64,000 bases of DNA, from positions 434,001 to 498,000 of the forward strand of contig JAKUHH010000201.1 in assembly GCA_022701365.1 (NCBI GenBank), given 5' to 3'. Positions 12,466 through 25,541 of this stretch are shown piece after piece (position 1 is the stretch's first letter; every line of letters starts with the position of its first letter). A model generated the notes under the pieces. That model saw nothing but the letters and a program-made list of their open reading frames with translations. It did not search any database and was not told where the DNA came from. Source of the stretch: Mycocentrospora acerina (lineage: Eukaryota > Ascomycota > Dothideomycetes > Pleosporales). The position numbers were made by a program, and so were the translations under genes.

Positions 12466-13008
12466 TACAGTTGCCACCAACAAAAGAAATGGTGGTATTC
12501 TACTGTACCAGTGTTATCTTTCCCGATAAAAGTAACGTCATTGCTATTGTGTTTTCTCGAGGGTGCTGTTCGGGTTTTATGCACTGCAAGCGCGTCCTTG
12601 TTTTAGCATTCAAATTTGCATGGTCGGTGTCTTGGAAGCATGTGGCGGTTTCATTTTCATCCTATAGTTTCTTTCTTTTTATTCTCATAATGCTTGCTCT
12701 CATAATGCTTGCATTATCTACTGGCGCCTTTTTTTTCCCACCCTCCATCGCCTTCTTAAGTTTCATCATACAGGTCTCCAGAACATTTAATATATTAGCG
12801 AACACGTTTTCACAAAACAACTGATTCTTTGTGCTGTAGACCTTGATTACGCTAATTAATAAGTCTATACTGATGGTTGGAGCGGCTACGTACTTGCGAG
12901 CCCTAATCTTCAAAACTTTCCTTTCTTCCTTTTAACGCAACAACGATGTACCCATGATGCTATCTTTCTCACTCTGGAGCCTGTCGATATACCCCCCACG
13001 CATATCGT

Positions 13009-13047
<39 letters not shown>

Positions 13048-14488
13048 CTGCCCACAATCTCGTAGTAAAGTACAGATCTTTTATCCCCTTTCCAGCAGAA
13101 CAAAACACGTTGAGTACAAGCCCTTACTACTAGATCTCGGCGCCAATGCGCCTATACGATCCGTTTGTGCCATGATAAGAGGGGCCGGGGGCTTGGCTCT
13201 TGCGGGTGTGGCGTTGGGAAGGGGGCTACGAAGGCGTGTCGCGGCGCGGCATGTCTGGGTGGGGAGGGTCTAGCAGTGGGGGTTTTCACGAGGTTGTAAC
13301 TTTTTGGGGGGGCGTGTAAAAGGGGATGCATGCTGTCTTGTACAGTAGAAGGAAATTCTCGTGTTGGTACAAAAAGGGGCGTCAGTTTTAGTGTTTTGTT
13401 TGGGAAGGACATGATGCGGAATATTTTGAACATCTGGCGGTGCGTTATGCATGCGCGTGCTGTGGGAGGTGGCGGGTGTTGGTTTGTCCGGTGTTGGGTT
13501 GGGTGTGACGTGGTGTGCTATGATACGATACCGTACATCTTTAGTCCCTCCTTTTGCAGTCTGGAGAATTTTGTGCACATGCATTTTAGAGAGAAATAAT
13601 CTTGCTCGTTGTTCCCTTGGCTGTCTAGTGCGTAGGTAAGTCAGGGTTCTCGTTGTAATGCTCGGCACCGCTCTGGCAGTGAAAGTGGTACACTACCCCG
13701 CTGGGGTGACCACTACCGCAGCCACAACCGCAGTCGTAGGTTCATGCCTTTTGGGACGGAGAATTGAAGACATGTTTGCTCGAGTATGGCTCGAACGAAA
13801 CCCAGTGAATTAGAAAAATTACGTGATCGAAGGCGGGGTTCATCCAGTGGCGAACGTTGCGTTGTGGACTTGAGAGGGTTTCTGGAAAACCACCGTAGCT
13901 GGGCTTTTTCCATAAACTAGCTGCAGTCTATTGTTGCAAGAGACTTGTTTTTGTGTCATGAAGTCTCCAGAGTGTGATTGATCCGTTGCCTAGAGAAATA
14001 CAATGACACATGACCAGTAGGTATTGAAAACCTGGAGCGTACAAGGAGATAAGGAGTGGAAGTATCTAATTGATATTTTTGATGATTAGTTGGGCTGGGA
14101 AAGCTGCGGTCGTGTGAGCTGGTACAGTTTTGTTGTGGGAGTGATTGATGTAGGCAAGCTTATCGCAAATGTTGCGATGAAAAAAGTCTCGAGTGCCAGA
14201 GAGTACAGTTCGTACTTAGGTAAAATTTCGCAAAACGGTCGATTGTAAATTTAAATCGATGCTCAACCAAACGGGAGCTTCATGCGCCTACACATCTAGT
14301 ATCTATTACACACAGAGGTATCATAGGAAGGAAAAACAAAAGCGCCAAAAGGAAGATGAAAAGAAACAACCCGTTTTGATAAACCAAAAACAAATCCATC
14401 TTTGACAAGATTTCGATCTAGTGATCGTCTCGTAAGTGCCCCAAGCGCCCTGCTAAGATGAAAGTGAAGATCTTATGAAAATACCCTC
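12466..14488. other. 2 kb intergenic region, contains a long poly-C tract
   Basis: The 3' flanks of two convergent genes (Ldb17-like and MFS transporter) meet here. Open frames around 13,150-13,670 overlap each other on both strands, have low-complexity proline/arginine translations and no recognisable domain, so I treat them as non-coding. Besides the poly-C tract, bases 12,690-12,712 carry a short repeated ATAATGCTTGC unit. Confidence 0.5.
13010..13045. repeat. Poly-C homopolymer of 36 bases
   Basis: Thirty-six consecutive C, preceded by ATATCGTA and followed by AACTGCC. A second, longer G/C homopolymer interrupted by an assembly gap is at 30,260-30,467. The exact length is prone to sequencing error. 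Confidence 0.95.
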
Positions 14489-16230
14489 TCAAACCATGTT
14501 CCCCGACGAGCTGAGTTTCTCTGAAGAAACTCGTGGAGAGGGTACCACACTTGGGACGCGAGTCTGCGCTTGTGAAAGAGACTCAGAGTATCCAGCACCT
14601 TCTGAACCTTTCCTATGTTGTCCCTTAATTGTCTCTGCGTCGCTCCTGTCCAAGGTGCGCGCGAGCTTGAGGGGAAGGGTATCGCCGTCCTTGCAAGGCA
14701 GGTACCACCTTGAGACGAGCATACAAGCAAACGAGATCAACAGGCAAGTGCCGGACCACATCTGAACTGTGATGTAGGTTTCGTAGGTTGAAACCAGATG
14801 ACCAGCAATGACAGGGCCAACTAGAGCGGGGATAGCCGCAAAGCTGTACATCATTCCGGTCCAATGCCCAAGCTTGGTCTTTGCAAGATCCATGTTTTCT
14901 GGGGTCGTGTATGTACGACTCAGGATGTTGGCAACGGAGGCAGGAGGAAGGCCAATGACCATGCCAGAGAAGACACCAAACACTACGCAGAAAGCGATAG
15001 CGCCTTTCTCAGATCCTACAAGCGTCCAGAGGATCATAGTAAGAAGTGAAGCAACAAACTGAGAGCCAGCATGCATGTTGATGGCACCAATCTTGTCAGA
15101 GAAATGAGCGAGGAGCATTCGGCCCACGGTTGAAGCACCGTTCATGATGGTCAAAAGCCAGAACGTTTGGAGAGGCTTGTAGCTAGATCGTTGAAGGTGG
15201 AATGGTACAGCTGAGCCGTCGCGAGTTCCATAGCCTTCCGTAGCTGCCCACTATAATGCATTAGTTTTTGAGGCATGACGAAAGCAACAATGTACATACC
15301 TCTTCAAGGTTGAAGAACACGGGGTAAAAGCCCAAGAACATGAACGCGACAGCGGCTGTGAACCACCACCAAGCCTTGTTACGAAAAGCATCAGTGTCGA
15401 ACCAAGTTCGAATTGCAGTCCAGCTCTCTGGCTTGTGAGTGTTATGCTTCGGGTTCGGTGTCGCGAAAATAAAAGAGTAGATGCATGTTACAGAAGTCAG
15501 TGTTGCAACGTATCGTACTGCATCATTGAATCCGACAGCCTCGATCAAGTATCGCAGCATGGTGGGATAAACGACGCCAGCAACACTAGCACCGCATGCA
15601 ACGTAGCCTACGGCGAGGCCTCGTCGCTTGGGAAACCATGTGGATGCAACTGTATCACGTCAGTAATAGCTCACTGATGCAGAATACACACAACTTACCC
15701 TGAGAGCTAGATACAAAGAATGGCGCCATACCCAAGCCCACGATGAGTCCCTGTGTCGCCCAAATGGTACCAAAGCTGGCTTCACTGTCGTCGCTAGGGT
15801 GTACGACGGAGAGCATGAATAGACCGAAAGGCACTAGGAAAGAGCCTACCCCAATAACTTGACGGAAATATCCAGCATCAAGAAGACGTCCAACCGGATT
15901 GCTAAGGGCGAGTACAATAAAGCACTGCGTAGATCCGATGAGGTTAAGTTGCAATTGATCAACTCCCCGGAGAGAATTTCCAACATAGTATGAAGACCAG
16001 GTGCCGTAGGCGTTTACCAGCCCCCACGAGTTAAACATAAGGAAAAAGCAGCCAAGCAGGCAGGCATATGCTCGCCATGTCTTCGGCCAGATTGGGTCCT
16101 CATCAACTGCTTGAAGTGTGGTGGAATGTGAGGCATGACGCATCGATGCGGTTTCGGTTGCAGCGGCTGACAGTGGTAACGTCTGCAAGCTGCCCTTTCG
16201 ACGCTCCCTACCAAACAAACGAGGAATCAT
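14489..16230 (-). CDS. MFS transporter, monocarboxylate (MCT/Mch) type
   Basis: Major facilitator superfamily membrane protein like fungal monocarboxylate permease homologues. Exons on the minus strand are 16230-15699, 15649-15300 and 15250-14489, giving 547 residues. A cytoplasmic N-tail of about 55 residues is followed by about 12 hydrophobic segments. Recognisable pieces include AYACLLGCFFLMFNSWGLVN (TM1), LALSNPVGRLLDAGYFRQV (loop 2-3), STWFPKRRGLAVGYVACGAS (TM4-5 region) and GASTVGRMLLAHFSDKIG (TM8-9 loop). The central loop between TM6 and TM7 carries KPESWTAIRTWFD. The C-terminal tail is Ser-rich. The substrate cannot be told from sequence; related fungal proteins include transporters in metabolite clusters. 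Confidence 0.9.
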
Positions 16231-19200
16231 GTTTAGTGGCGCGAGGATATATACGTGGGTGTTGTGTAAGCTGAGGATGGGAAAGAGAGACTAGATGATG
16301 GTGGAAGGGTCGAGCGTATCTTGAAAGTTGCTGCGTATGTACTCAACACGTGTGTGTGTAAGAAGTTGTGTGTAGTGAACAAGTTGTACAGATGATGATA
16401 TTAGTTTATGCAAGATCGAGCGGTGGATATTCAAACTATAAGAACAAAGGAGCTCTCCTAGCTCCTAGATCTGGATCCGGGGTATAACTAAATGTTTGAT
16501 CGACTGGTAGATTGTATGAGATCCACAGCCTCCAGGCGTGTGCGTTGCTGCTGCATAAGACGGCATGTGAATGGCCCATGTCCATTATGACGTGGAAGTT
16601 GTCCCGGCTGTACAATAATCAATTGTACGCACAAGCGCTCTAAGGAAGTTGAGAAGCACATCCGAGGATAGCCAAGACAAAAACATCCACATCTTATCCT
16701 AAGTTTACGACCCGTTCCTCTTTTGGTGTTGTTGATCAGGGTTCGCTTTGCCGCATGCAGTTGATCAATTGTGCACTGGCCAGATGCGGGATGATGCTTG
16801 GTCACATCTATAACGCCCAGTAGCTAGGCTAGCGTTGGGCACACCCCACGGCTTTTGAGCGTAGGATAAGAGGATAGGTATCCACATTCCAACTAGTTCG
16901 TCGTGCAGTAGACTGGTAAACTTTTTGCCAGGTATTTGGCCATCATCATTTTTCGGGGAAGTTGCCACCCGACTCAAAGTGTTATGCGTAACCATGGTAG
17001 ATGAGGAGGGGCCAGACCTCTCGCTGGAGGTACCCAACTCGACGCCATGTGCGCAGAGTGAAGATGGTGATAGGTGGTCGACGTATCGTAATTGTTTCAC
17101 AGATACATGGCATCCTGCAGTAGCCAAATTTTCTTTGTGACGGCAAAATAAATCAAATTGTCCTGTAACAGGAGACGGCGGAGCGGACGGCAGCTGATGC
17201 GGTCTTGGCATGGTTATAGCGGAAATATGGTGTTTGGTCGTTGAAAGAGTCTGTGCGCTCCACTAATAAGTCATGATGTACACTTCCGCCCTAGTGTCTT
17301 CTACCGATTTGAGTAGCAAACTGCTAACAATGAGTTGATGCAACTGCCGAGCCCTTTAAGTTGCGCCTGTCTGGCAGCGCGCATCTTTGAGTACGTTACA
17401 TGCGAGCGAAGGCAGCGTCAAGAGAAAATAGCTGAGCCAGCAACAAGGAATTTAACGTCATAACAACTCTTACTAGGTGCGTTCGCACTATATCTCGTTC
17501 GACGTTATAGTCATACGCCAAGCCCGTCGTCGTACCAAGATCGACCTGCAGCCCAAAACCCGAAGGGGTGTTGCTTCGTTATCTTGGTCACAGCCTCAGC
17601 CGTGTGGCAACCCGGGCCGGAATTTAGTGATCGGCATTGGCAAGCCTCACCGCCAATCCAATGCATCGGCGTCCTTTTCACTGTTCACCAAAGATAGGGG
17701 ACATGACCAGTCGTCATTTTGTGGCGACCAAGGATCGAAATGGGTGGGTGTGAGGAGCCATAGTTCATCCAGACAAGGACGATGGTGGTAATGAATGGAT
17801 TCCTTTATCAGGGTATTATGGCGGTTAGAGATTGCTGGCACAAGTACCAGGTTACGTCCCCGCATTCCGGGGCTCGTCGTGATCCACAAAAATTTACGGC
17901 GATGTTAGCTATGTGCCAGATTGGTCGGAGGTGAGAGGGCTAAAGCAGATAGCTTGAAATGGAGGTAGTAGGATATGCAACAAAGTCGAGAGGTGTGGAA
18001 GATTCCGTAAGTGCGCTGGATGATCTGCGTGGTGTTGAGGCTTGCTCTGCCAAGTTGCCAAGATGATCATCGCATGGGAGTGTTGTCTCCCTTGTCGTCA
18101 TCTCAATCAGGACTCAGCCTCCTTGGAGACGACGCCTTGGCCAAGATTTAGAACGCCTCCGACAATGTCCGAACTTTCTTCTGCGTTTATCACTCGCTGA
18201 CAGGAGCGTTTGATACAGCCTGATCCCCGGAAGCGCCTCCTCCCGATTCAGTTTCAGGCTTGCAGGCTTGCAGGCTCTATGTCATAGACTACTTATTTAG
18301 GATGGATTTCCAATCAAGAAGGTCAAGCTACTAAACATTCCCTGTTGACAAAACTTATTCTCCCGATGTTTACCCGCCGCATTAATCGCACCACTTAGTC
18401 CATTACTCGCAGGCTGAGGAGAAGAAATGCAGAGATGCAATCCTGGAGTATATGTCACTTGGATGAAGCAAGCTCTCTGACTTTCTTGTCGATTTGGGCA
18501 AGTCTCGCTTCGAAAATGATGGAAGCTTTGGGTAAATCCACACAATCTTTTGCACGCCACGTATGAGACTATCTAAGTGTGTTTCTTGTACAACGAAAAT
18601 AAAACAACGTGTCATTCCATCTGCCTCACGTTCGAGCCACTGAAACACATGCAGAAGGTAGATCTCTGCAGAAGGTTCGAATAATGACTGTCCTGGACGA
18701 TACGGTTCGTAAGTATTTCAATGTGTCGGAATCAGGTACGAAAAAATCAATTTTTTACGACATTATCAATGCAATTCGGTTCGCATCGTTAGCTCTGCAA
18801 CGTCGCTGAGTTTACGATGACAAGCATAGCCTATTCTTTGTTTTCCTAAACACATTGCAACATTGTGAACGACAAGAATGGAGCATCTATGACTACACCA
18901 ACATGTATCAGATTTGAATAGAGAAACTAAGAAGCAAATTGTATTTGAGAACATTGGCTAACACATGGTTTAAAACGAGCGAGGTTGGAATAATTCCCTC
19001 AGTAACTTCTCCAAAAATTACTATAGATGTAGATGCCAGACATAGTTCATAACATAGTCTGTGTGACGAGAGATTCCAGCTTGATCCTCTCTTGAAGAAA
19101 CCGGCTAGCGCCCACAGATCGGCGGATTTCTCACTTCTGATCTACAGAATCCCAGATGCAATGAGCAGGCACCATACCGGAGTACGCAAGTAAAATTTAC

Positions 19201-19530
19201 TAATCAATCCCACTCACAGGCAAACACAGATAACTAACAAATTCAAGAGTACCCGTAGCTGAAAACTACACATCTATGTTTGCACAGATAGGAACTATCA
19301 ATTTGTCAACCACATTTCTATTCCTTACGTTCAAAATCAAAGTTCCTAACAGCTTGACACGTAATCACGCCTTCAGTATCTCGGTTGCAAGTAGAGCTTC
19401 ACACGCCCCAGAATGTACTCTGCTACAGTCATAATGAGTACATGGATTGATCCTCATCGCAATTTTTCATCCTGCCCTTTTTCAATGGAAGCTTTAGCTC
19501 GGTCATCTAGAGCTGTCAGTTAAGCAACGC
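16231..19530. other. 3.3 kb gene-poor stretch
   Basis: No coding frame here combines a plausible start, introns and a recognisable product. The longest frames (16765-17211 minus, 17477-17791 plus) have biased, domain-free translations. Bases 16,231-16,450 are presumably the promoter of the MFS gene. A short direct repeat (CAGGCTTG three times) sits near 18,255. Bases 18,900-19,500 are AT-rich 3' flank of the GTPase gene. Confidence 0.45.
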
Positions 19531-20734
19531 CTATAGAGACACCCCTGCTAATGGTAGAACGAGCTGCACAGTCAGCGCAATCACTGGCGTCAATACTGCA
19601 GCAAAGATCTGCAATCTGCTCTTCCACTTCTCTCCCTTTGACTTCTTCTCTGTGTCTACCTCCTTAATTCTCTCCTTTATTTCCTCGGCAATCCTTGGCC
19701 TAAGTTCATCTCTGGCTCTGATTTGCCTTCGCTGTTTTTCCCTCTCTGTTCCCAACTGGCTCTGCTTTTGCTGTACTTCAGTTTCACTATGGGCCGCCTT
19801 AGCATCTGTCAACTGTGCAGTGAGAATCTGAATTTGTTTGCGTCGCTCCTCTAGCTGTTCGTCAAGCTGTGTTGCCAATGCGGCCCCGGCAGAAGTATGG
19901 TCCAACTTGCAGCGGCCGTCAGAGAGCTCTTTCTGGATTTTGAGAACAACATCATCTTTAGTCATTAGTTGTCCAACGATCGTTTGGGCCATATCAGAGC
20001 TTCCGTTATACTGAAAAGTATATGCCCCTCTCGAAATGAGATCGGCCCAAGGCCCAATCTGTAGCTCGTTCTCTCGCTTCAAACCGGTGCCTAAATTGAC
20101 CGTATCCCACATGGTGGTCACGAGTGCTACGTTTGCGAAGGCATGCTCGCCACAGATTTGGCGAAATGTGTTGAGGTAACGCTTATCGGAACCTGGGAAT
20201 CGAATCGAGTTGATCCTGTGAAGAAAAATGATGCCTTTCAAGGAAATTCCGAGGTGGTGTTGTGCGCCGAGGAACTGAGTGATCTTTGCTTAAAAAAAGA
20301 TCAGCATGCCATAATTTTGAGTGTTCTTATCCTTAGATACCTAGTACTACTGCATCACTATCTTCATCGTCGTCAAAGCCAGGTGTGTCTACTGCAGCTA
20401 CAGTGCAGGCGCCAATTCGCAACTGAACAAGTTTGCAAGTCTTCGTTTCTGCTCACTGACATTAGCACGAGGACGCTATTCAGCACGAAAACAGGCACCT
20501 ACGAGAGAATATTCCATGGCCTTCTGTCACTGAATTCGGTTTCAGTTGATTTATGAAATGACTCTTGCCTGCACCTGTGAGGCCCATTATCATAATGAGA
20601 CTTTCCGACTTCATGAGAGACCACTGGTCTATCTCTCCATCTTCATCTTGATCTGAGGAAGCAGCCTCTGTATTAATCTCAGCCTCATGCGGCTGTTTTG
20701 ACTTCTTCTTTCGGAACATATTTGGAAGTCGCAT
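19531..20734 (-). CDS. P-loop GTPase (AIG1/septin-like G domain) with C-terminal coiled coil and membrane tail
   Basis: Exons on the minus strand are 20734-20503, 20448-20341 and 20288-19531, giving 365 residues. The Walker A/G1 motif GLTGAGKS is at residues 51-58 and the G3 motif DTPGFDD at 98-104. A TTMWD segment lies where the G4 motif would be. The three exons join without a frame break across the G domain. After it comes a long charged helix (about 200-330) with strong coiled-coil character (TQLDEQLEERRKQIQILTAQ), then a basic stretch and a hydrophobic C-terminal segment (LQIFAAVLTPVIALTVQLVL), so the protein is probably tail-anchored. Its acidic N-terminus precedes the G domain. It is divergent from the Hsp70-like gene, with 333 bases between starts. 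The cellular role is unknown; membrane-linked GTPases of this type occur in immunity families such as GIMAPs, but that link is only inference. Confidence 0.85.
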
Positions 20735-21067
20735 TGTCTCAGTGAAATAAGTAGTAGGATGGAGAAGCTAGAGATTGACTATAACACACTTGCATGAGTC
20801 AATTGAGAGATGGGATTCTTCTGGCGAGAGAAGTCGAAGATACGAGACATCGTCAGTCTAGGTGGCGTTTTTAGTTCAGCTGGAGCAACTCAAGACCCCA
20901 TTGGTGAGCCTTGCAGGACTTGTGGCGGTCCCATAGCTACAGCCCCTCGTCGACTAATTCATGGCCGACGTCCGTCATATTATCAGCAGCCTTGACGTGC
21001 TCTGTCATCCTTCTCTCTTTTTTCATAGTAGATATTGCGAATTACACGTTGAGAGAAGCGGCTTTTA

Positions 21068-23414
21068 ATGACCTCGATCATGGGCTGGCGCGGTGAGATT
21101 GCCAGCCGAACGCAAAAACCGTACATGATCATCTCAATCGACTTTGGCACCACGTAATTGGCCTATGGGCTCATTCATTTGCGAATAATTAATAGATAAT
21201 AACTCATGCCAGGTTTTCTGGAGTCTGCTGGACATGGTCTGGAGATCTGGGGCGAGTTCACGCAATCCAGTCCTGGGACGATGTTGGCTCTGCAAAAGTT
21301 CCAACAAAGATTCAATACGATGAAAATGGACCTATCGCCTGGGGGTTTGAAGCAGAAGATGGTGATACTACTTTTGAATGGTTCAAGTTGATGCTCGACT
21401 ATGAGAACTTGCCACAAGAAATTAAAGCATCTCAGCGCGTGCAAAAAACTTTCGAAAAGCTGAAGAATTGGCCCAGATACCGTGGAAACCCTGTGAAAGC
21501 CGCAATGAAGGTTACAAAGGATTATCTACAGCGGCTCTGGTGCTATGCGGTTCAGGTGATTCTGGAACAAGAAGGTCAAAGTTGGGCATGCGGGATGCCT
21601 TGCAAGGTGATTATCACAAGACCTGCAATCTGGAGCCAGAAAGCGTCGTCCCGCACTCGTAATGCTGCTGAAAAGGCTATCCTTCCCAAATGCTTGCCCT
21701 TTGAGTCGATCAACATATCGATGATCTCAGAACCAGAAGCGGCAGCTCACGCTGTTCTTCAATCGCCGGCAATTACGCGACGACCAGAGTTAACACGAGT
21801 AAGTTTTAATATGATGAAAACCTGTTAAAACTTTTACGAGCAGAGTATTAGCCAAATGAAATATTCCTAATTTGTGATGCGGGTGGAGGCACAATTGTAA
21901 GTTTGAGTCGTTCGACGATTCTAGAAAATACTAACCATGCAGGATGTCATCAGCTATGAGGTCCAAAGCTTGAATCCGATGAAACTGACAGAGTGTGTAG
22001 AGGGAAAAGGTAGGGTCGTACGATTCGGTTGGCGCCTCATGCTTACCAAAGGATAGGGGACTTGTGTGGTGCTATTTTTATCGACGATGAGTTTGAGCGC
22101 TTCCTCCGGCTACGAGTCGGACTAGAAGTATGGGATAGGATGTCTCCGGATGAATACCACCGCGTTATGGAAGCCCAATGGGAGCGCGGTATCAAACGGC
22201 AATTTGACCCTACGAAGAAGTCGGCGAAATGGACCGTTGATATTCCAGGCGTTGGAAGCTTTGCGTTCAATCGGTACGGCAAAATTCTAGAGAAACCATA
22301 GAAGCTAATTTCAATCTAGCGACCATATTGAAACGCTGTTTCAACCCGCGTGTTCTAAAGCTAGAACGTTAATCCGCCAGCAAGTGGATCAAATCAAACG
22401 GTTATACAATAAGAGACCTAAGGTATTTTGTCTCTACGATATCAACGATACATGTAACTATTCATGTAAATCTGACAACCTCAGGCTATTGTCCTAGTAG
22501 GCGGGCTGGGCTCGTCGCGATATCTTAGCCACCTTTTGAAGGCGGAATACTACAACGATATTGAGATCCGGCATTCGGCCGGAAGTGAGCCGTGCGTATG
22601 ATCCTCACTGATCTTCAAGAAATAAGCTGATTTGATCTTAGATGGATAGCAGTTTGTCGTGGAGCTGCGATGGCAGCCGCCGAGGAAATCGTCGTTTCCC
22701 GTATCTCGAGATTGCATTACGGTTTCTCCTTTGACGAGCCATATGAGTCTGCAAATGAAGAGCATAGGTCCTTAGGTATAGATAGGGTTAAATTTGACAA
22801 ACCCGAACAGCGAAATATGGTGACTGGAAAGATGGAATGGATAGTTAGAAGAGTGAGTTCCGGCTGATACTGTAGAGAAGCGCACTACTAAAAATCTACG
22901 TACAGGGTGCAAAAATAGCGCAAATCCGCCCATCATCCTTTGCAGCAGCCAAACAGTATCTCAAATACCCAGAAGAGCTCGCACAGGGCAAAATTGCCAG
23001 CGAATTATGGGTATGCGACAATACAGAGGCGCCGAAGTGGAAGAGTAAAGGTTAGTAAGAAGATGACTTGCTATGGAAGTACAAAAACATAAAAGCTCAC
23101 TATAAAAATCAGATGTCACATTGCTCTGCACCATCATAGCAAATCTTGATGTAACATTCGCAGAGCTTCCAGAATATATCAGTCCAGCACGCGACCCGTA
23201 TCGTGTCGTTGAGATTGATATAGTGATGTCACCGAACGGAAATACGCTTGATTTCAGTATCTATTATCAGAACAGGAAACTTGAGATGGTAAGGTGGCCA
23301 AATCTGTTGCCATACAGCAGCTAATATCTAAATGTGTGTTGGTAGGAAATCGAGTGGCCGGGTCGTAGAACTAATAGTAAGAATGTCGCCTTGGAAGAGG
23401 CATTAGATACATAA
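21068..23414 (+). CDS. HSPA12-like Hsp70 family protein (actin-type ATPase fold)
   Basis: Eleven exons (21068-21153, 21213-21798, 21852-21896, 21943-22009, 22057-22273, 22320-22422, 22485-22591, 22642-22852, 22906-23050, 23113-23288 and 23346-23414) join in frame to 603 residues. The phosphate-1 motif IISIDFGTTFSGV is near residue 20, split by intron 1. The phosphate-2 motif LICDAGGGTIDVISYEV spans introns, and the adenosine motif AIVLVGGLGSSRYL lies in exon 7. The substrate-binding part is short and diverged, as in HSPA12 relatives, and no EEVD tail is seen. I chose the ATG at 21068 because a stop (TGA at 21050) lies upstream in frame. A decayed copy of its last two exons lies at 26.6 kb. 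Fungi carry many such paralogues; function is unknown. Confidence 0.85.
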
Positions 23415-23620
23415 GGAGCGCAGAAGACTAGTCAAGATAAACAGTTTACATAGAGTGCGTGTTTCGGTTTGCCCGTGACGAATAATTAATGTTTCCTATG
23501 GGAAGCCAAACTATCGCCTATCTAGTTTCTTGGCACTCCGTGACTCGGCGTGTCCAACCTTGCTAGGCTGGCTATCGTAATATCGTAGGTGGGTCGTCCC
23601 AATGTCGCGCGAACATTACC

Positions 23621-25004
23621 ATGTTGCTGAGCCTGCGCGGAAGTGTGCGTCACTCATGTTTCTTTTGGAGCGAAACGAACTAACACAACAATTAATACAG
23701 CGAATTCAGACCAGGTGCCCCTATTGACTGGCGACAAACTTAGGAATCAAGCACCATCCGTCCCTATCCTAAACAGCTCTCCACGCCGAAGGGGACACGA
23801 TCCACTTGGCAACAGTGCCGTCGTGCAGTCCTTTCATGGCGGTGAAAGTGGCAAATATGATGGCAGTGGGGGCGACCTAGAGTCTGAAGAGAATTACTCT
23901 GATGAGCTCACCGAGTCGTCTATAGACAACCCTGGCAGTGATCCCTTCGTTGACAGCGAAGAGCTTCAGAATAAAGTTGTGCAGCTTGAGCAGCGCTTGA
24001 CTGATGTGACGAATCGGCTCAACCAGGCTAAGACTGAGCTAGCCTTGGAGCAGTCCAGACGTCCTACATTGTATGATGATTGTTACTTCATCGAACAGCT
24101 AGATGGTGTGCGAAATCAGATTAGGCAATGGACCTCGACATATTTCTCTCACGCTGGGTGGCACTGGACTTTATACACAGAGAGGAGATTTAGAAGGCTC
24201 AGCGACGACTGGGCAGCATACATGGAAGATCAAGACAGGCGTCCATGGCTGATCCAAGCTCGTGTCTGGTATATTCTTCAGCAACTCCTTTTCGATCCAG
24301 ACTCAAAGAAACAATTACCTTACCTTTTCACCGGACGCGCGAAGGTATACTCTGTTGAGAAGATGCTTGCGCAAGGTCTGAGTGGCTTTCTTTCGTTACT
24401 CAGAGGAAGCTAATGGTTCCCAGCCTCGCAAGGAAGCAGCCATGCCAACCGTATGGCCTATCGAGAGTGGCGAGCCTCAACGTTTGCACTGCTGTTTCCG
24501 GGAAAAGGCCTCGATATTGAACCAGCTCCTTACATGCAAGAAGAAATCGACCGCCGAGTCAAGGAGATTCAAAACAAGATATGGCGCTCCCTGTGGACAT
24601 ATGCCCAGCGTGACATATCAAGGGAGGGTAAGAGCGAGGCTAGAGCTTCTTTGAAAGATATTGTATTAGCCGCCATCAGTTTCGACCTTGATATGAAGAA
24701 GCATACAGTTGAAATGTCATTCTCTTCGAAAGTGTGCCGCAAAGGATTAAACTTTATACCAGAGTACATGGATGAAAAAATTGACAAACACGGCCAAGGG
24801 TACATTAGACTTGTTGTTTCACCACCACTGTCCAAAGAGATATATTCAAACAATATGGCAAAGAGAGGATTGGTCAGAAAGGCCGAAGTTTGCTCTGGCA
24901 TTCTTGAAAGACATCCACGAAATGGCCACCAAAAGGCTAAATCTTCACTCTATAAACCTGAATCTAATAGCTCGAAACTTGAGCATCGAAGTTTTAGAAG
25001 GTAG
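23621..25004 (+). CDS. Hypothetical protein with coiled coil, duplicated family
   Basis: I do not recognise a named domain. Three exons are proposed (23621-23642, 23701-24375 and 24424-25004), giving 425 residues. The first exon encodes MLLSLRG and is followed by a 58-base intron with a good CTAAC branch point. The N-terminal 100 residues are acidic and Ser-rich (disordered). A coiled coil follows (ELQNKVVQLEQRLTDVTNRL), then a globular, Trp- and Tyr-rich part (FSHAGWHWTLYTERRFRRL; WLIQARVWYILQQLLFDP). The C-terminal third includes LVVSPPLSKEIYSNNMAKRG. A partial, frameshifted copy at 42.7-43.3 kb keeps the same exon 1/intron 1 layout, which supports the model. The weak point is the second intron (24376-24423), whose donor is GTCTGA. 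The gene follows the Hsp70-like gene on the same strand. Confidence 0.6.
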
Positions 25005-25541
25005 TTGCATAGGTTGCGAATGCCGTTCAATCAAATGCCATACACATAGTTCAAGTCTGCACGCACTTGCACGTATCAGAGTCACGCGACACTAGAGCTC
25101 CACAGCCGCCAATAGATCTGTCATATCCAAAGAATAGACATAGCAAGCTGAAAACTTTAACAGCGTACAAATTGGCCATGATACCGCACGCTCCACCCAC
25201 CATTAGCAGAGAGGGACGGCGGTTGTTCCTGGAACAAGAACACGATCTCGGTTCTTTCGAAAATACAGGTCAATTGAAACGTGGCTGGCCACGTGAAAAT
25301 ACAATTCGTAATCCCTTCTCTTTTATCATCTCAACCTCTTAATAGCCTTCTTAAACTCTACTTGTTCAACACCAAACACTCCATGTATTATCTTTTCGTA
25401 GTCAGTAGTTAAAGGCTGTCATTCTTAAGCTAGGCAACTAAGATCTTTAAATTCCAAAGACAGCACACTTGACGCATGGTTGGCAATGACTTGAATATAA
25501 TATATACTTTTAATTAGAATATCATATTCGATAAATCTTTC

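Noticed and set aside
13152..13668. Overlapping frames in the region between two convergent genes
   Set aside because: Low-complexity proline-, threonine- and arginine-rich translations on both strands without start context or introns.
16765..17791. Two medium open frames in the gene-poor stretch after the MFS gene
   Set aside because: No domain, no supporting introns, and composition unlike the neighbouring genes.
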